Below the pieces are notes generated by a model. That model was given only the letters and a program-made list of their open reading frames with translations. It was not told where the DNA came from and ran no database searches. A program made the position numbers and the translations under genes. From JAXGMV01 sp040768445 (GTDB lineage: Bacteria; Chloroflexota; Anaerolineae; Anaerolineales; Anaerolineaceae): 64,000 nucleotides of DNA. The stretch spans positions 1,674,001-1,738,000 of the forward strand of contig JAXGMV010000001.1 in the NCBI GenBank assembly GCA_040768445.1. Reading direction: 5' to 3'. Of this stretch, positions 17,922 through 26,541 are shown in pieces (positions within the stretch are counted from its first letter, which is position 1; each line of letters starts with the position of its first letter).

Positions 17922-18850
17922 AGCTGAATTAATAGTGCCAACAAGGGCAGTGTAATCATCGCCGCCAGGGTTGACCAGAAGGTGGCGGTTGCGGTAAAGG
18001 TCGCATCCTGTTGGTACCGTTTTGCCAGAATCGTAGATGAAATTGCCACCGGCATTCCCGCCTGCATGATGATTACCGAGGCAATAGTATTATTCCAGCC
18101 GATCAACCTGAATACTCCCAAAACAATTAATGGGATGATGAGCAAACGAAAAACAGCGACGAAGATGGTTGAAAAACCCGTCTGACCGGTCTTTTCGCGC
18201 TTAATACCAACCTGGATGCCCGCAACCAGCAGGGCAATCGGCAGTGTTGCATTGCCGATCATTTCGAGCGGAGCGCCGAGCAGTTCCGGCATGGGCAGGT
18301 TCAAACCGCTCCATATCAAGCCGGCGACCGAGCCAACCATGATGGGGTTAAATAAAACACGGAGAGAGTTTTTAGAGGTGCTGCCAGTAAGAAGCCAAAT
18401 GCCCACAATGAAAGTGACCAATGTGAGTGTCAGGTCATAGAAGATGGCATAAATCAATCCCGTTGTGCCGAACAACGCGTGGCAAATCGGAAAACCGATA
18501 AAACCGGTATTCGCAAATAAAACGACAAACAGGACAACATTCTGGTGTGAAGGTGAGAAATCTTTGCGTAGCAGCTTTAGGACAAGCCAGGCGAGTACAG
18601 TACCCAAGATAGGGATAGCCACACCAGCGGCAATGATCTGTGGCGCGGCTGTGATGATCTCCCGCAGGTTGCTGGTGGCAATGCTGTAGAACAGGTAAAA
18701 AGGCAGCAGGACATCAACCACCACATTTGCCAGTTGAAAGATGGTCTGCTCTGAAAAAGGCAGCAAGCGCGGAAGGACAAATCCGATTGCAAAAATGAAG
18801 AAGACGCTGATAAAGGCGTTGGCGAGGGTGGAAATGGTTTCGGCGCTGAT
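17918..18850 (-). CDS. AEC (auxin efflux carrier) family transporter, probable non-canonical start
   Basis: Ten-helix membrane transporter of the AEC family, which exports or imports small organic acids or amino acids. The first standard start codon (TTG 18766) gives only 282 aa and cuts into the first membrane segment. The same frame stays open upstream and encodes LANAFISVFFIFAIGFVLPR, the missing first helix. AAAGAGG sits five bases before ATC 18850, which would give a 310-aa protein of normal family length. Family marks include FANTGFIGFPICHALFG and IMQAGMPVAISSTILA. The substrate is unknown. The start codon call is an inference. Confidence 0.8.
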   Translation of the reverse strand: MSAETISTLANAFISVFFIFAIGFVLPRLLPFSEQTIFQLANVVVDVLLPFYLFYSIATSNLREIITAAPQIIAAGVAIPILGTVLAWLVLKLLRKDFSPSHQNVVLFVVLFANTGFIGFPICHALFGTTGLIYAIFYDLTLTLVTFIVGIWLLTGSTSKNSLRVLFNPIMVGSVAGLIWSGLNLPMPELLGAPLEMIGNATLPIALLVAGIQVGIKREKTGQTGFSTIFVAVFRLLIIPLIVLGVFRLIGWNNTIASVIIMQAGMPVAISSTILAKRYQQDATFTATATFWSTLAAMITLPLLALLIQL

Positions 18851-18931
18851 GTGAACCTCTTTTCTGCTGTTAACACTGTTCAGACAGGTTTGTTTGATAC
18901 AATAGCGTGTGATTTCTCATCGGGCAGGCTT

Positions 18932-19543
18932 ATGATAACTGAAAAATCCATGTTACCGGCTGTATTCTTAGATCGAGATGGTGTTCTGATTGAATACCGC
19001 AAGAATTATATCCGACAATGGTCGGATGTGGTGTTTTACAGCAGTGCACTAAACGCTCTTGCTGCACTGCGAGAACTGTCCTGCCGGGTTTTTGTCGTCA
19101 CCAATCAATCCGCAGTTGGCAGGGGATTAATCACAATCAAGGATGCTGTAGAAATTAATAATTGGATTGTCAGTGTGGTTGAACAAGGGGGCGGCAGGGT
19201 GGATGCAGTATACATGTGCCCGCATAAACCAGAAGATAACTGTGACTGCCGAAAACCTAAACCAGGTATGATCTTACAGGCGGCAAAAACATTTGCGATT
19301 GACCTGCAGCATTCATTAATTGTTGGCGACTCTTTGAGCGACCTTGAAGCAGGACAGGCTGCCGGCATCCGACATAGATACCTTGTCCGTACTGGCAGGG
19401 GCACTCAGGAGGAGGTGTCATCGGATGGTGAAAGATTAAAAGGCATTTTTGTGGTAGATGATCTCGCCCAGGCAATCAGTAACCATTTTGAACGCAACAT
19501 ATCAGATAGAAAGGTACAGCTTAACCGGCTTTCGGAAAATTAG
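18932..19543 (+). CDS. gmhB: HAD-IIIA phosphatase, D-glycero-D-manno-heptose 1,7-bisphosphate phosphatase-like
   Basis: 203 aa from ATG 18932 behind GGGCAGGCTT. The HAD motifs are VFLDRDGVLIEY (nucleophile Asp), VVTNQSAVGRG, the Lys in CRKPKPGM and VGDSLSDLEAG. The zinc loop CPHKPEDNCDC (Cys-His-Cys-Cys) is the mark of GmhB and histidinol-phosphatase relatives. GmhB removes the 1- or 7-phosphate in heptose precursor synthesis. No other heptose gene is visible here, so the physiological substrate is open. The next gene begins 3 bp after the stop. Confidence 0.82.
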   Translation: MITEKSMLPAVFLDRDGVLIEYRKNYIRQWSDVVFYSSALNALAALRELSCRVFVVTNQSAVGRGLITIKDAVEINNWIVSVVEQGGGRVDAVYMCPHKPEDNCDCRKPKPGMILQAAKTFAIDLQHSLIVGDSLSDLEAGQAAGIRHRYLVRTGRGTQEEVSSDGERLKGIFVVDDLAQAISNHFERNISDRKVQLNRLSEN

Positions 19544-19545
19544 CC

Positions 19546-20463
19546 TTGCACAAATATAACCGCACACCTTCACAAGTACTGGTTGGTAATTATGCACTCA
19601 TCTTCATCCTGTTGATTCTCGACAGCTTTCATTTTGTTTTTGCGCGCTTGCTTTACCCCCACATTGCCCCTGAATTATCGGTGTTTTACGTCTTAATAAT
19701 TGGGACGATTGAGGTCGGGCTTTATGGCTTGATTACCAGGAAAATCAGATGGCAGATTTTGAAAGATAACATCTGGTTCTTTCTTGTGTTGGGTTTATTT
19801 ATTGCCGGCAGCACCTACATCAACTATGCCTCAATGGGTTTTATTGATCCGGGTACGGCTGCACTGCTCAACCAATCATCTACGATATTTGGTGTGATTT
19901 TGGGTCTGCTGTGGTTGAGGGAAAGCTTCAAACCGCTGCAGTTTGTTGGTGCTGCTATTGCACTGGTAGGCATAGTCATTTTTACCTTTCAGGCGGGTGA
20001 CTATTTGCGTATTGGCTCTGTGTTGATCCTGTTTGCATCCCTGCTTTATTCCAGTCATGCTGCCATCACAAAAAAGATGGGTGGTCACATTGACTTTATC
20101 AACTTTTTCTTTTTCCGATTATTGTCCACTTCAGCCTTTTTGTTTCTGACAGCCGCCGGCACAAAATCCCTGGCTGTGCCGGATTTAAAAACGATTGGCT
20201 TGTTGGTGCTGGTCGCCAGTGTAGATATTGGTATCAGCCGCTCGTTGTATTATGTGGTCCTGCGGCGGATGAATATCAGCCTGATGACAGTCATCCTGAC
20301 GCTCAGCCCGGTGATTACGGTATTCTGGTCATTCCTCCTTTTCAAGACTCTACCGGGTATTCAGCAGTTAGTTGGTGGTTCAGTAGTAATGGCAGGGGTT
20401 CTATTAGTGGCACTGGCGCGCGAACAACTGATGAAAATTAAAAAAGTCACTGAACATCCATAA
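19546..20463 (+). CDS. EamA/DMT family transporter
   Basis: 305 aa, ten hydrophobic segments in two EamA repeats, typical of drug/metabolite transporters (10 TM). Landmarks are PGTAALLNQSSTIFGVILG in the first repeat and MTVILTLSPVITVFWSFLLF in the second. TTG 19546 is the earliest start after the preceding stop; no in-frame ATG lies before the first membrane segment and the ribosome site is weak, so translational coupling to the phosphatase gene is likely. Substrate cannot be predicted. Confidence 0.85.
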   Translation: MHKYNRTPSQVLVGNYALIFILLILDSFHFVFARLLYPHIAPELSVFYVLIIGTIEVGLYGLITRKIRWQILKDNIWFFLVLGLFIAGSTYINYASMGFIDPGTAALLNQSSTIFGVILGLLWLRESFKPLQFVGAAIALVGIVIFTFQAGDYLRIGSVLILFASLLYSSHAAITKKMGGHIDFINFFFFRLLSTSAFLFLTAAGTKSLAVPDLKTIGLLVLVASVDIGISRSLYYVVLRRMNISLMTVILTLSPVITVFWSFLLFKTLPGIQQLVGGSVVMAGVLLVALAREQLMKIKKVTEHP

Positions 20464-20469
20464 ACAGAA

Positions 20470-20496
20470 ACAACCCTTGAGGATATCAAGGGTTGT
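20470..20496 (-). terminator. Terminator after pyrophosphatase gene
   Basis: An 11-bp perfect stem, ACAACCCTTGA/TCAAGGGTTGT, with loop GGATA. On the minus strand it is followed by TTCTGTTTA. It lies between convergent genes and may serve both. Confidence 0.7.
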
Positions 20497-20522
20497 AAAC
20501 AGCAATAGAAATGCCTGAGATA

Positions 20523-21134
20523 TTAACCGCCGTAGGTGACGTTGTAATCCATAATTGATGCCTCAATTACTTTCATGGCACGCTCAGCATTGTATATATC
20601 CGTGATATAGCTCTTGGGCTCACTGCCAGGCACCAGTTTGTAGGTATTAAAGTAATGGCGCAGACGATTGACAAGGACTGCCGGAATGTCATCAATCTCT
20701 TTGGCATCCTGCCAGAAGAGATCACTTGCGAGCACGCCAATCAGCTTGTCATCAGCCTCGCCGTTGTCCACCATATGAATGCCGCCAATGACGCGCACGC
20801 TGAGGATAATTTCAGATTTATCGATCGGTCTCTCGCACAGTACGCAGATGTCCAGCGGGTCACCATCTCCCATGATCTTGTCGGGCGAAAGCTGGCCCAC
20901 GTTTTCGCCGCAGTAGGTACGGGGAATAAAACCATACAGCGTAGGGGGTTGCGAAGATGTATGCTGCGGCCTATCAACCCGCAGGTACCCGGTTTCCTTA
21001 TCGACCTCGTATTTAACCAGGTCAAAAGGGGTAATCTCAATATAGGCGTTAACAATTCTTGGAGGGTCAATGCCAACTGACAGACCGTGCCAAGGATGCG
21101 GCCGCCAGCGATAAAAAGGTTTGGGAAATGACAA
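20523..21134 (-). CDS. ppa: Inorganic pyrophosphatase
   Basis: Soluble family I pyrophosphatase, 203 aa, hydrolysing PPi to drive biosynthesis. The start is placed at TTG 21134 because AAGGAGGTCAAG lies immediately before it; the longer frame from 21227 adds 31 residues with no family similarity and spans the promoter. Signature residues are in GDGDPLDICVL (metal-binding Asp triad), YGFIPRTYCG and DNGEADDKLIGV. The C-terminal region RLRHYFNTYK is also family-typical. Single-gene unit with its own terminator. Confidence 0.93.
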   Translation of the reverse strand: MSFPKPFYRWRPHPWHGLSVGIDPPRIVNAYIEITPFDLVKYEVDKETGYLRVDRPQHTSSQPPTLYGFIPRTYCGENVGQLSPDKIMGDGDPLDICVLCERPIDKSEIILSVRVIGGIHMVDNGEADDKLIGVLASDLFWQDAKEIDDIPAVLVNRLRHYFNTYKLVPGSEPKSYITDIYNAERAMKVIEASIMDYNVTYGG

Positions 21135-21167
21135 CTTGACCTCCTTGTTTCCGGTTAGGATGATACT

Positions 21168-21173
21168 ATTATA
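21168..21173 (-). promoter_or_regulatory. Candidate -10 element for ppa
   Basis: TATAAT on the minus strand, about 34 nt before the proposed TTG start. No convincing -35 is seen. Confidence 0.4.
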
Positions 21174-21253
21174 TATACAAATGCCCATCCTGGCGGAAAA
21201 TTCGGTTGTTTGATGTTGTCTGACCACTGTTGAATATTGATTGTTGAGTTAAT

Positions 21254-22612
21254 ATGATAATTGGTTCCCTCTCAAGAGCTTTGAGGCTTGGTGACATGCC
21301 AATGGCTGCCCTTGTTGGCGCTGGCGGCAAGACCACTACCTTATTTCAACTGGCAAGTGAACTGGAAAAACCAGTTTTACTTTCAGCTACCACCCACCTG
21401 GCTCTGGAGCAAACGCTCCTGGCTGATACCCATTATGTGGTCAACTGTGTTGATGATATCCACAAAATCAATTTTCAAGACTTGACAGGTACCATTCTGC
21501 TGACAGGTCCGGATAACGGAAAGGGCAGGACAAAAGGGCTGGATGATGCCTGTATCGAGGCTGTACACATGACTGCTGAGACGTGTCAGTTGCCTCTCCT
21601 GATCGAAGCGGATGGCGCACGCTGCCTGCCGTTCAAAGCACCCAGGGATCATGAACCTCCCATACCCGCGTTCTGTGACCTGGTTGTCGTTATTGCCGGT
21701 CTAAGCGCTATTGGAAAGCCGCTTGATGTCGAGCATGTTTATAACCCTGATGGGGTGGCTGAGTTGAGCGATCTTATGCCCGGTGATTTGGTTACTGCTG
21801 AAACCATCGCGAGGGTCTTATCATCACAATCAGGTGGGTTGAAGAATATCCCGCCGCAGGCAAGGCGGGTTGCCCTGCTCAACCAGGCTGACACCGCAGT
21901 GCTTAAGTCAGCCGGTCGCCAAATCGCAGACAGCTTGCTAAAGGATTATGACAGTGTAGTCATTGCCTCACTCCTGCCTGATGCCGGACTGGCGCAGAGC
22001 GGTAAAACAAACTCCCTGATCCATGCTGTGCATGAAAAGACTGCTGGTATTGTATTAGCCGCCGGAAAATCCTCAAGGGCGGGAACATCCAAATTAAATC
22101 TCATTTGGAAAGGTGAACCATTGTTCCGTCATGCGGCACGTGCAGCCCTGGATGCAGGGTTGGATCCTGTCATCCTGGTGACAGGCTGTTATCACGATGA
22201 GATCGCACAGGCGGCTGAAGACCTGCCGGTTGAAATTGTGTTTAACCCTGAATGGGAAAGCGGTATCAGCACTTCGATAAAAACAGGATTGAAAGCGCTC
22301 GGCAGCCGATCGGGCAGCGCCATCTACTTGCTGGCAGACCAACCTCAGGTGTCGCCGGCGCTGCTGCAGGCGTTAGCAGAGCTGCATGCCTCAACCCTGT
22401 CACCTATCGTACTGCCGGTAATCAACGGCAGTCGGGGTAACCCGGTCCTGTTTGACCGTTCTACATTTAGTGCGGCGATGGCGCTTGAGGGTGATGCGGG
22501 GGGACGACAGTTGTTCTCAAAATTCACTTCGAAACAGTTGGTGTGGCATGATGCTTCTATTCTGTTTGATATTGATACACTGGACGATTACCACCGCCTG
22601 ATTTCTCGATAG
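21254..22612 (+). CDS. YqeC - MocA fusion (selenium cofactor protein / molybdopterin nucleotidyltransferase)
   Basis: 452 aa joining two modules. Residues about 1-255 match YqeC, a P-loop protein linked to labile selenium cofactor formation in molybdenum hydroxylases (GAGGKTTTLFQLA near residue 23, LIEADGARCLPFKAP near 116). Residues about 263-452 match MocA/MobA-like nucleotidyltransferases, which attach CMP or GMP to molybdopterin (VLAAGKSSRAGTSKL, then LLADQPQVSP and GSRGNPVLFD). The two functions belong to the same cofactor route, so the fusion makes biological sense. No molybdenum enzyme or selD is visible in the window. It is convergent with a metal-chelate ABC transporter. Confidence 0.87.
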   Translation: MIIGSLSRALRLGDMPMAALVGAGGKTTTLFQLASELEKPVLLSATTHLALEQTLLADTHYVVNCVDDIHKINFQDLTGTILLTGPDNGKGRTKGLDDACIEAVHMTAETCQLPLLIEADGARCLPFKAPRDHEPPIPAFCDLVVVIAGLSAIGKPLDVEHVYNPDGVAELSDLMPGDLVTAETIARVLSSQSGGLKNIPPQARRVALLNQADTAVLKSAGRQIADSLLKDYDSVVIASLLPDAGLAQSGKTNSLIHAVHEKTAGIVLAAGKSSRAGTSKLNLIWKGEPLFRHAARAALDAGLDPVILVTGCYHDEIAQAAEDLPVEIVFNPEWESGISTSIKTGLKALGSRSGSAIYLLADQPQVSPALLQALAELHASTLSPIVLPVINGSRGNPVLFDRSTFSAAMALEGDAGGRQLFSKFTSKQLVWHDASILFDIDTLDDYHRLISR

Positions 22613-22630
22613 CAAATAATCTTGATGATT

Positions 22631-23398
22631 TTACATTAGTGTCACAATTTGTCTGCCATCGTACTGGATGGTCTTTACAGGTGTTTTGTAAAGCGTTGAG
22701 AGTTTCTCATCAACGAGCATTTCATCTGTGGGACCATGCCCGATAATTCTGCCAGACTGCATCAGTACGACGCTGTCAGCCAGCCTGGCGGCAAAATTTG
22801 GGTCGTGTGTGCTGAAAATGACGCTCACACCTGCGGCATTTTGCGTTCGGAGGATGGCCATCAAGTGATTGAGGTTGCCAAGATCCAGGTGTGAGCTTGG
22901 CTCATCCAGTAAAAGGATCTCTGGCTGCTGTGCGAGGGCGCGCGCAATCAGTACCAGCTGCAGTTCACCGCCGCTGAGAGTGGTAATGGATCGCTCCTCC
23001 CAACCTGAAAGCCCGGCCCTTGCGATCGCTTCAGATGCAATCTGGCAGTCTTCTTCATCAGGCAGCTCCAGCGGCATCAAGTAAGGTGCCCTTCCCAGCA
23101 GTACATATTCCAGGGTTGAGTATTCAAAGGTGACCTGTTCACGTTGGGGCACAAGCGCCAAGCGCTGGCCCATCTCTCGCCGGCTGTAAAAGTTCAGCGG
23201 TTTACCGCCAGCCAGTATCTTTCCGGACTGCGGTTTAAACCACCCCAGGATAAGTGACAAGAAAGTTGTCTTGCCGGCACCGTTGGGACCCAGCACGGCT
23301 GTGATGCTGCCAGATGGAACGAGCAGGTTGAAGGATTGGACAGCAGGGTTTTTACCTGACGGGTAGGAAAAGGAAACATCCTGGAATTCGAGGTCCAT
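22631..23398 (-). CDS. FecCD-type ABC transporter ATPase
   Basis: 255 aa ATPase of the iron-siderophore/cobalamin/metal-chelate importer class. Walker A is GPNGAGKTTF near residue 37, signature LSGGELQLVLIARAL near 143, Walker B ILLLDEPSSHLDLG, and the switch His lies in FSTHDPNF. ATG 23398 is 7 bp after the permease stop. It is the third transporter component in the operon DUF364 - binding protein - permease - ATPase. Confidence 0.92.
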   Translation of the reverse strand: MDLEFQDVSFSYPSGKNPAVQSFNLLVPSGSITAVLGPNGAGKTTFLSLILGWFKPQSGKILAGGKPLNFYSRREMGQRLALVPQREQVTFEYSTLEYVLLGRAPYLMPLELPDEEDCQIASEAIARAGLSGWEERSITTLSGGELQLVLIARALAQQPEILLLDEPSSHLDLGNLNHLMAILRTQNAAGVSVIFSTHDPNFAARLADSVVLMQSGRIIGHGPTDEMLVDEKLSTLYKTPVKTIQYDGRQIVTLM

Positions 23399-23405
23399 TG
23401 TTGTA

Positions 23406-24383
23406 TTAACCTCTCACCAACTGCGGCTTGACCATCAGGAAGATAAACACCGCTGCACCAATTAAGGAGGTGATAATACCAAGCGGAATTTCACCGTAAA
23501 GCAAGGTGCGGGCAATGTCATCACACAGTAAGGTAAACAATCCGCCGGCAACCAGTGAACCCGGCAGTGAGTAGCGTGTATTAGCACCAAACAATCGGCG
23601 CGAGATATGCGGAATAATCAGTCCAACCCAACCAACCAGGCCGCTGATGGAAATGACCAGAGCCGCCGCAGTTGTAGCGGCTACCAGCAGTATGGCTCGT
23701 TCCCTACCAGGATTAACACCCAGTGCGTGAGCTGTCTCGTCATTCAGCGAGAGGATATTTAGCCGCCAGCGCATGCTGTAAAGGATAAAGAGCGCGACCC
23801 CAACCAAAGGAAGGATCGACAGGAACTCAGTCCAGGTAATGTTCCAAAGCCCGCCCAGCATCCAAAAGGTAATTTCCTGCAGCTGGCTTAATGGGTCAGC
23901 GGCATACTTTAGCAGTCCCACACCGGCGGAGAAAAAGGCAGAAACAGCGATGCCTGCCAGTACCAGTCTGAGTACCCATCCGCCGTACCTGACACGCCGT
24001 GCCAGCATATAAGAAAGCCACAGCCCGGTAAATGCAAATAAAACAGCAAACAACTGTACCAGGTAACCGGTATTGGAGAAGAAAAGGATACAGAATGCTG
24101 CACCAAAAGCAGCACCTTGAGACACACCGAGGAACCCGGGTTCAATTAGTGGGTTGGAGAATATCGTCTGAAAGACGGTGCCTGAACCCGCCAGTGCCAT
24201 ACCCAACAGCACAGCGGTGAGAATGCGGGGCAGGCGCAGGTTTAACACTAACGATCTCGCCAGGGGGTCTTCTTCAAGGCTGGAGAATGGCAATAAACCG
24301 GGTTTTGGATAACGCCCGAGCAGCAGTGACAGGGCAAGAACTACCAGCAGTAAAGCAACCAACAGCAGGATTTTCCTGTGCAA
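23406..24383 (-). CDS. FecCD-family ABC transporter permease
   Basis: 325 aa, about ten membrane segments, family marks LRLPRILTAVLLGMALAGSG near residue 49, GFLGVSQGAAFGAAF and a C-terminal GLIIPHISRRLFG. TTG 24383 is the first standard start, but it has no ribosome site. The same frame extends upstream to CTG 24434, which overlaps the binding-protein stop and has TAGGAG seven bases before it. The true start may therefore be CTG, adding 17 residues. Partner of the neighbouring ATPase and binding lipoprotein. Confidence 0.9.
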   Translation of the reverse strand: MHRKILLLVALLLVVLALSLLLGRYPKPGLLPFSSLEEDPLARSLVLNLRLPRILTAVLLGMALAGSGTVFQTIFSNPLIEPGFLGVSQGAAFGAAFCILFFSNTGYLVQLFAVLFAFTGLWLSYMLARRVRYGGWVLRLVLAGIAVSAFFSAGVGLLKYAADPLSQLQEITFWMLGGLWNITWTEFLSILPLVGVALFILYSMRWRLNILSLNDETAHALGVNPGRERAILLVAATTAAALVISISGLVGWVGLIIPHISRRLFGANTRYSLPGSLVAGGLFTLLCDDIARTLLYGEIPLGIITSLIGAAVFIFLMVKPQLVRG

Positions 24384-24430
24384 TGCAGCAGCGGGCGTCT
24401 GTCCTGTTACTGAAGGAGAAATATTAGGGG

Positions 24431-25531
24431 TCAGGGTATTACTCCTATCAAAAAGGGTGTTAGCTTTTCTTTAAAGGTCTGCTCATCCATATTGTACATT
24501 TGCATAAAGAAGGTTTGCACCTCTTCAAAAATGTCCATTTCGCTGAAGCGGTCAGGGTGTGTAGTTTTTGCCAGCCATGTTAAACCGATTATCCAGCGTG
24601 GATCCGCCTGGTCCCAGCTGATGGCATCCTTTGGAAATGCGTGAAGTTGATTGTTTTGGACGGCACTCAACATCGCCCACTGAGGATCAGCTTTCAAGCT
24701 GGCGACCACTTCCAATGGATTATCAAAATAGGCAATGATGTAAATCTGGTCAGGATTCCAGGCAGCTACCTGCTCGAAAGAGACTTTTGTCCAACCGGAA
24801 CCAATTTCAATCTCCTGCCAGACCGGTATGGCGGCGCTGGTTTTTACCAGGGTTGTCTGTATCCAGGTCAGTGGTGGCACGTTAAAAGCAACTTCACCAT
24901 CACGGTTTGAATAGTACAGCAGCAGTATACGGGGATAATCAGACTCTGATATGCCTGAAAGACCCTTCATGACCTTATTTTGCTGTTCCTGATAATAGGA
25001 AATTATTTCTGCAGACCGTTTTTCATCGCCCAGCAGCTTGCCCAGTGTTGAGAGATCACGGAAAAATTCTTCCGGTGTTTCCATCGACAAATAGACTACC
25101 TTGATGCCCAGTACTTCCAGCGGTTTGCCAAGCTGATCTTGCAGGTAAGGCTTTAATAACACGACATCAGGTTTTAACGCCGCAAGCTGTTCAGGTCCAA
25201 TTTCATTCTCAATCACTGTCTTGCTGCCTGTATCCGGGTCAATCATTTGAATGAAGGCTGTGATGTCTTGAGTACCTTTAGCAGGCAAGCTCACGAGCTT
25301 AGAAGATGCACCAGGGAACAGGTAAGCGGCGTCGATCAGCAGGGTTGCGCCGCGCCCGGCAATCACAATCCTTTGCGGCAGCGTGTCGAATACCACTTCC
25401 CTGCCCAACGCATCCGTGATTGTCAGGCTGTTTGATGCCGCCTGGTTGTCTGATTGTGACTCTTGAATGGAACAACCGCTTATCAAAAGGCTGATTATCA
25501 AAATTATTGGTACTAAAACATTTTTCTTCAT
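24431..25531 (-). CDS. Metal-chelate ABC transporter substrate-binding lipoprotein
   Basis: 366 aa, class III binding protein (BtuF/FhuD fold). Lipobox LISGC with Cys20. The mature N-terminus has the family strand TITDALGREVVFDTLPQRIV and the distal part WIIGLTWLAKTTHPDRF with MDIFEEVQTFF. It differs from most siderophore receptors in carrying DTGSKTVIENEIGPEQLAAL, a form common in molybdate/tungstate or cobalamin relatives, so the ligand is uncertain. ATG 25531 is 27 bp after the DUF364 stop. Confidence 0.9.
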   Translation of the reverse strand: MKKNVLVPIILIISLLISGCSIQESQSDNQAASNSLTITDALGREVVFDTLPQRIVIAGRGATLLIDAAYLFPGASSKLVSLPAKGTQDITAFIQMIDPDTGSKTVIENEIGPEQLAALKPDVVLLKPYLQDQLGKPLEVLGIKVVYLSMETPEEFFRDLSTLGKLLGDEKRSAEIISYYQEQQNKVMKGLSGISESDYPRILLLYYSNRDGEVAFNVPPLTWIQTTLVKTSAAIPVWQEIEIGSGWTKVSFEQVAAWNPDQIYIIAYFDNPLEVVASLKADPQWAMLSAVQNNQLHAFPKDAISWDQADPRWIIGLTWLAKTTHPDRFSEMDIFEEVQTFFMQMYNMDEQTFKEKLTPFLIGVIP

Positions 25532-25558
25532 AATGTGTATTCCAGCTTCAAAGTGCGT

Positions 25559-26383
25559 TTATTTGATTATTCTTTGCATGGTGACCAGGCGGACACCCTT
25601 TTCTTTCAATTGTACAAAATTAGCGCCTTGGGAGACTGCATTTAGAACTGTATCGATGTCTTCAACGAGCGTACCTGAAAGTACATCGATTCCAAAGGTG
25701 TATATCAAAGGCGACAGGGGTGTGCTTGGCCCCAAGAGCATTTTGACAGCATCAGCCCTGCAGTGATTGACGACACTGTCATAGGTTTTATTGATCAGTG
25801 TGGTTGAAGTGATTGCCACCAAATCAGCCTGCGGCAGGATTTCTGGCGTTTTGTCAGCCAGAAGATCACCGTCCTGAGGGTTTAATTCCAGTACCCAAAG
25901 ATTTTTGAGCTTACCTCGGATACGGTTGATGAAAGGGAAATGCCCAATGATCGCAACGTTACCATTTCTAGCATGATCAAGAATATATTGTTCGGCGTTC
26001 ATCTCGACTGCAGGTATGCTCTTGAGCTGCAGCAAGGCATTTATCACAGCAATGCCAATTGCAGTCTCTGTATGGCTCTCAGAATAGATCAGCCGCGCAA
26101 TCTCCAGCGCAGGCTGATTATTCAACGAGCCAGGGTTTTGCACTGCAGCTTTGCGTGCGTGTTCATAATTTGTGTTCTTGAGTGAAGATGCTAAGCCACA
26201 CCGCAATTCTCCCTGGTACTTGATCACCGCCGCAGTCCAAAAGGCACCAATCATGACTGTATTAACCTGTGCTTCAGGCAAGGTATCCAACAGCTGATCG
26301 TAAATTTTTAGCAATGAAGGGGTATTGTCCATTAAAGATTTTTGAATTTCCTTCCATAATGTTGGTTTTGCAGAGGCAAACAT
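25559..26383 (-). CDS. DUF364 (putative heavy-metal chelation) protein
   Basis: 274 aa. The N-terminal half resembles the DUF4213 fold that precedes DUF364 (VMIGAFWTAAVIKYQGELRC, then ETAIGIAVINALL). The C-terminal half is the Rossmann-like DUF364 domain (NVAIIGHFPFINRIR, ADLVAITSTTLINKTYDSV, LLGPSTPLSPLIYTFGIDVL). DUF364 proteins are repeatedly found beside ABC transporters for metal chelates and near molybdenum genes; their reaction is unproven. It is the first gene of this operon, ahead of the binding protein, and divergent from an S9 peptidase gene. Confidence 0.83.
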   Translation of the reverse strand: MFASAKPTLWKEIQKSLMDNTPSLLKIYDQLLDTLPEAQVNTVMIGAFWTAAVIKYQGELRCGLASSLKNTNYEHARKAAVQNPGSLNNQPALEIARLIYSESHTETAIGIAVINALLQLKSIPAVEMNAEQYILDHARNGNVAIIGHFPFINRIRGKLKNLWVLELNPQDGDLLADKTPEILPQADLVAITSTTLINKTYDSVVNHCRADAVKMLLGPSTPLSPLIYTFGIDVLSGTLVEDIDTVLNAVSQGANFVQLKEKGVRLVTMQRIIK

Positions 26384-26541
26384 GGTGTTGATTGGAATAA
26401 ACCCAATGATCAGCCATAACCTTGGTTATTATACCGTTTATTCAAAGTGCAATTGTCCACCACATAGCTGCCAGTGGCACTAACCTCGATCAAGCGAGTG
26501 TGTTTATAATTGTCAATAAGATCAAAACCTTTGGAGGCATA

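Noticed and set aside
21135..21227. N-terminal 31-residue extension of pyrophosphatase
   Set aside because: It spans a TATAAT element and has no ribosome site, while AAGGAGGT lies directly before TTG 21134.
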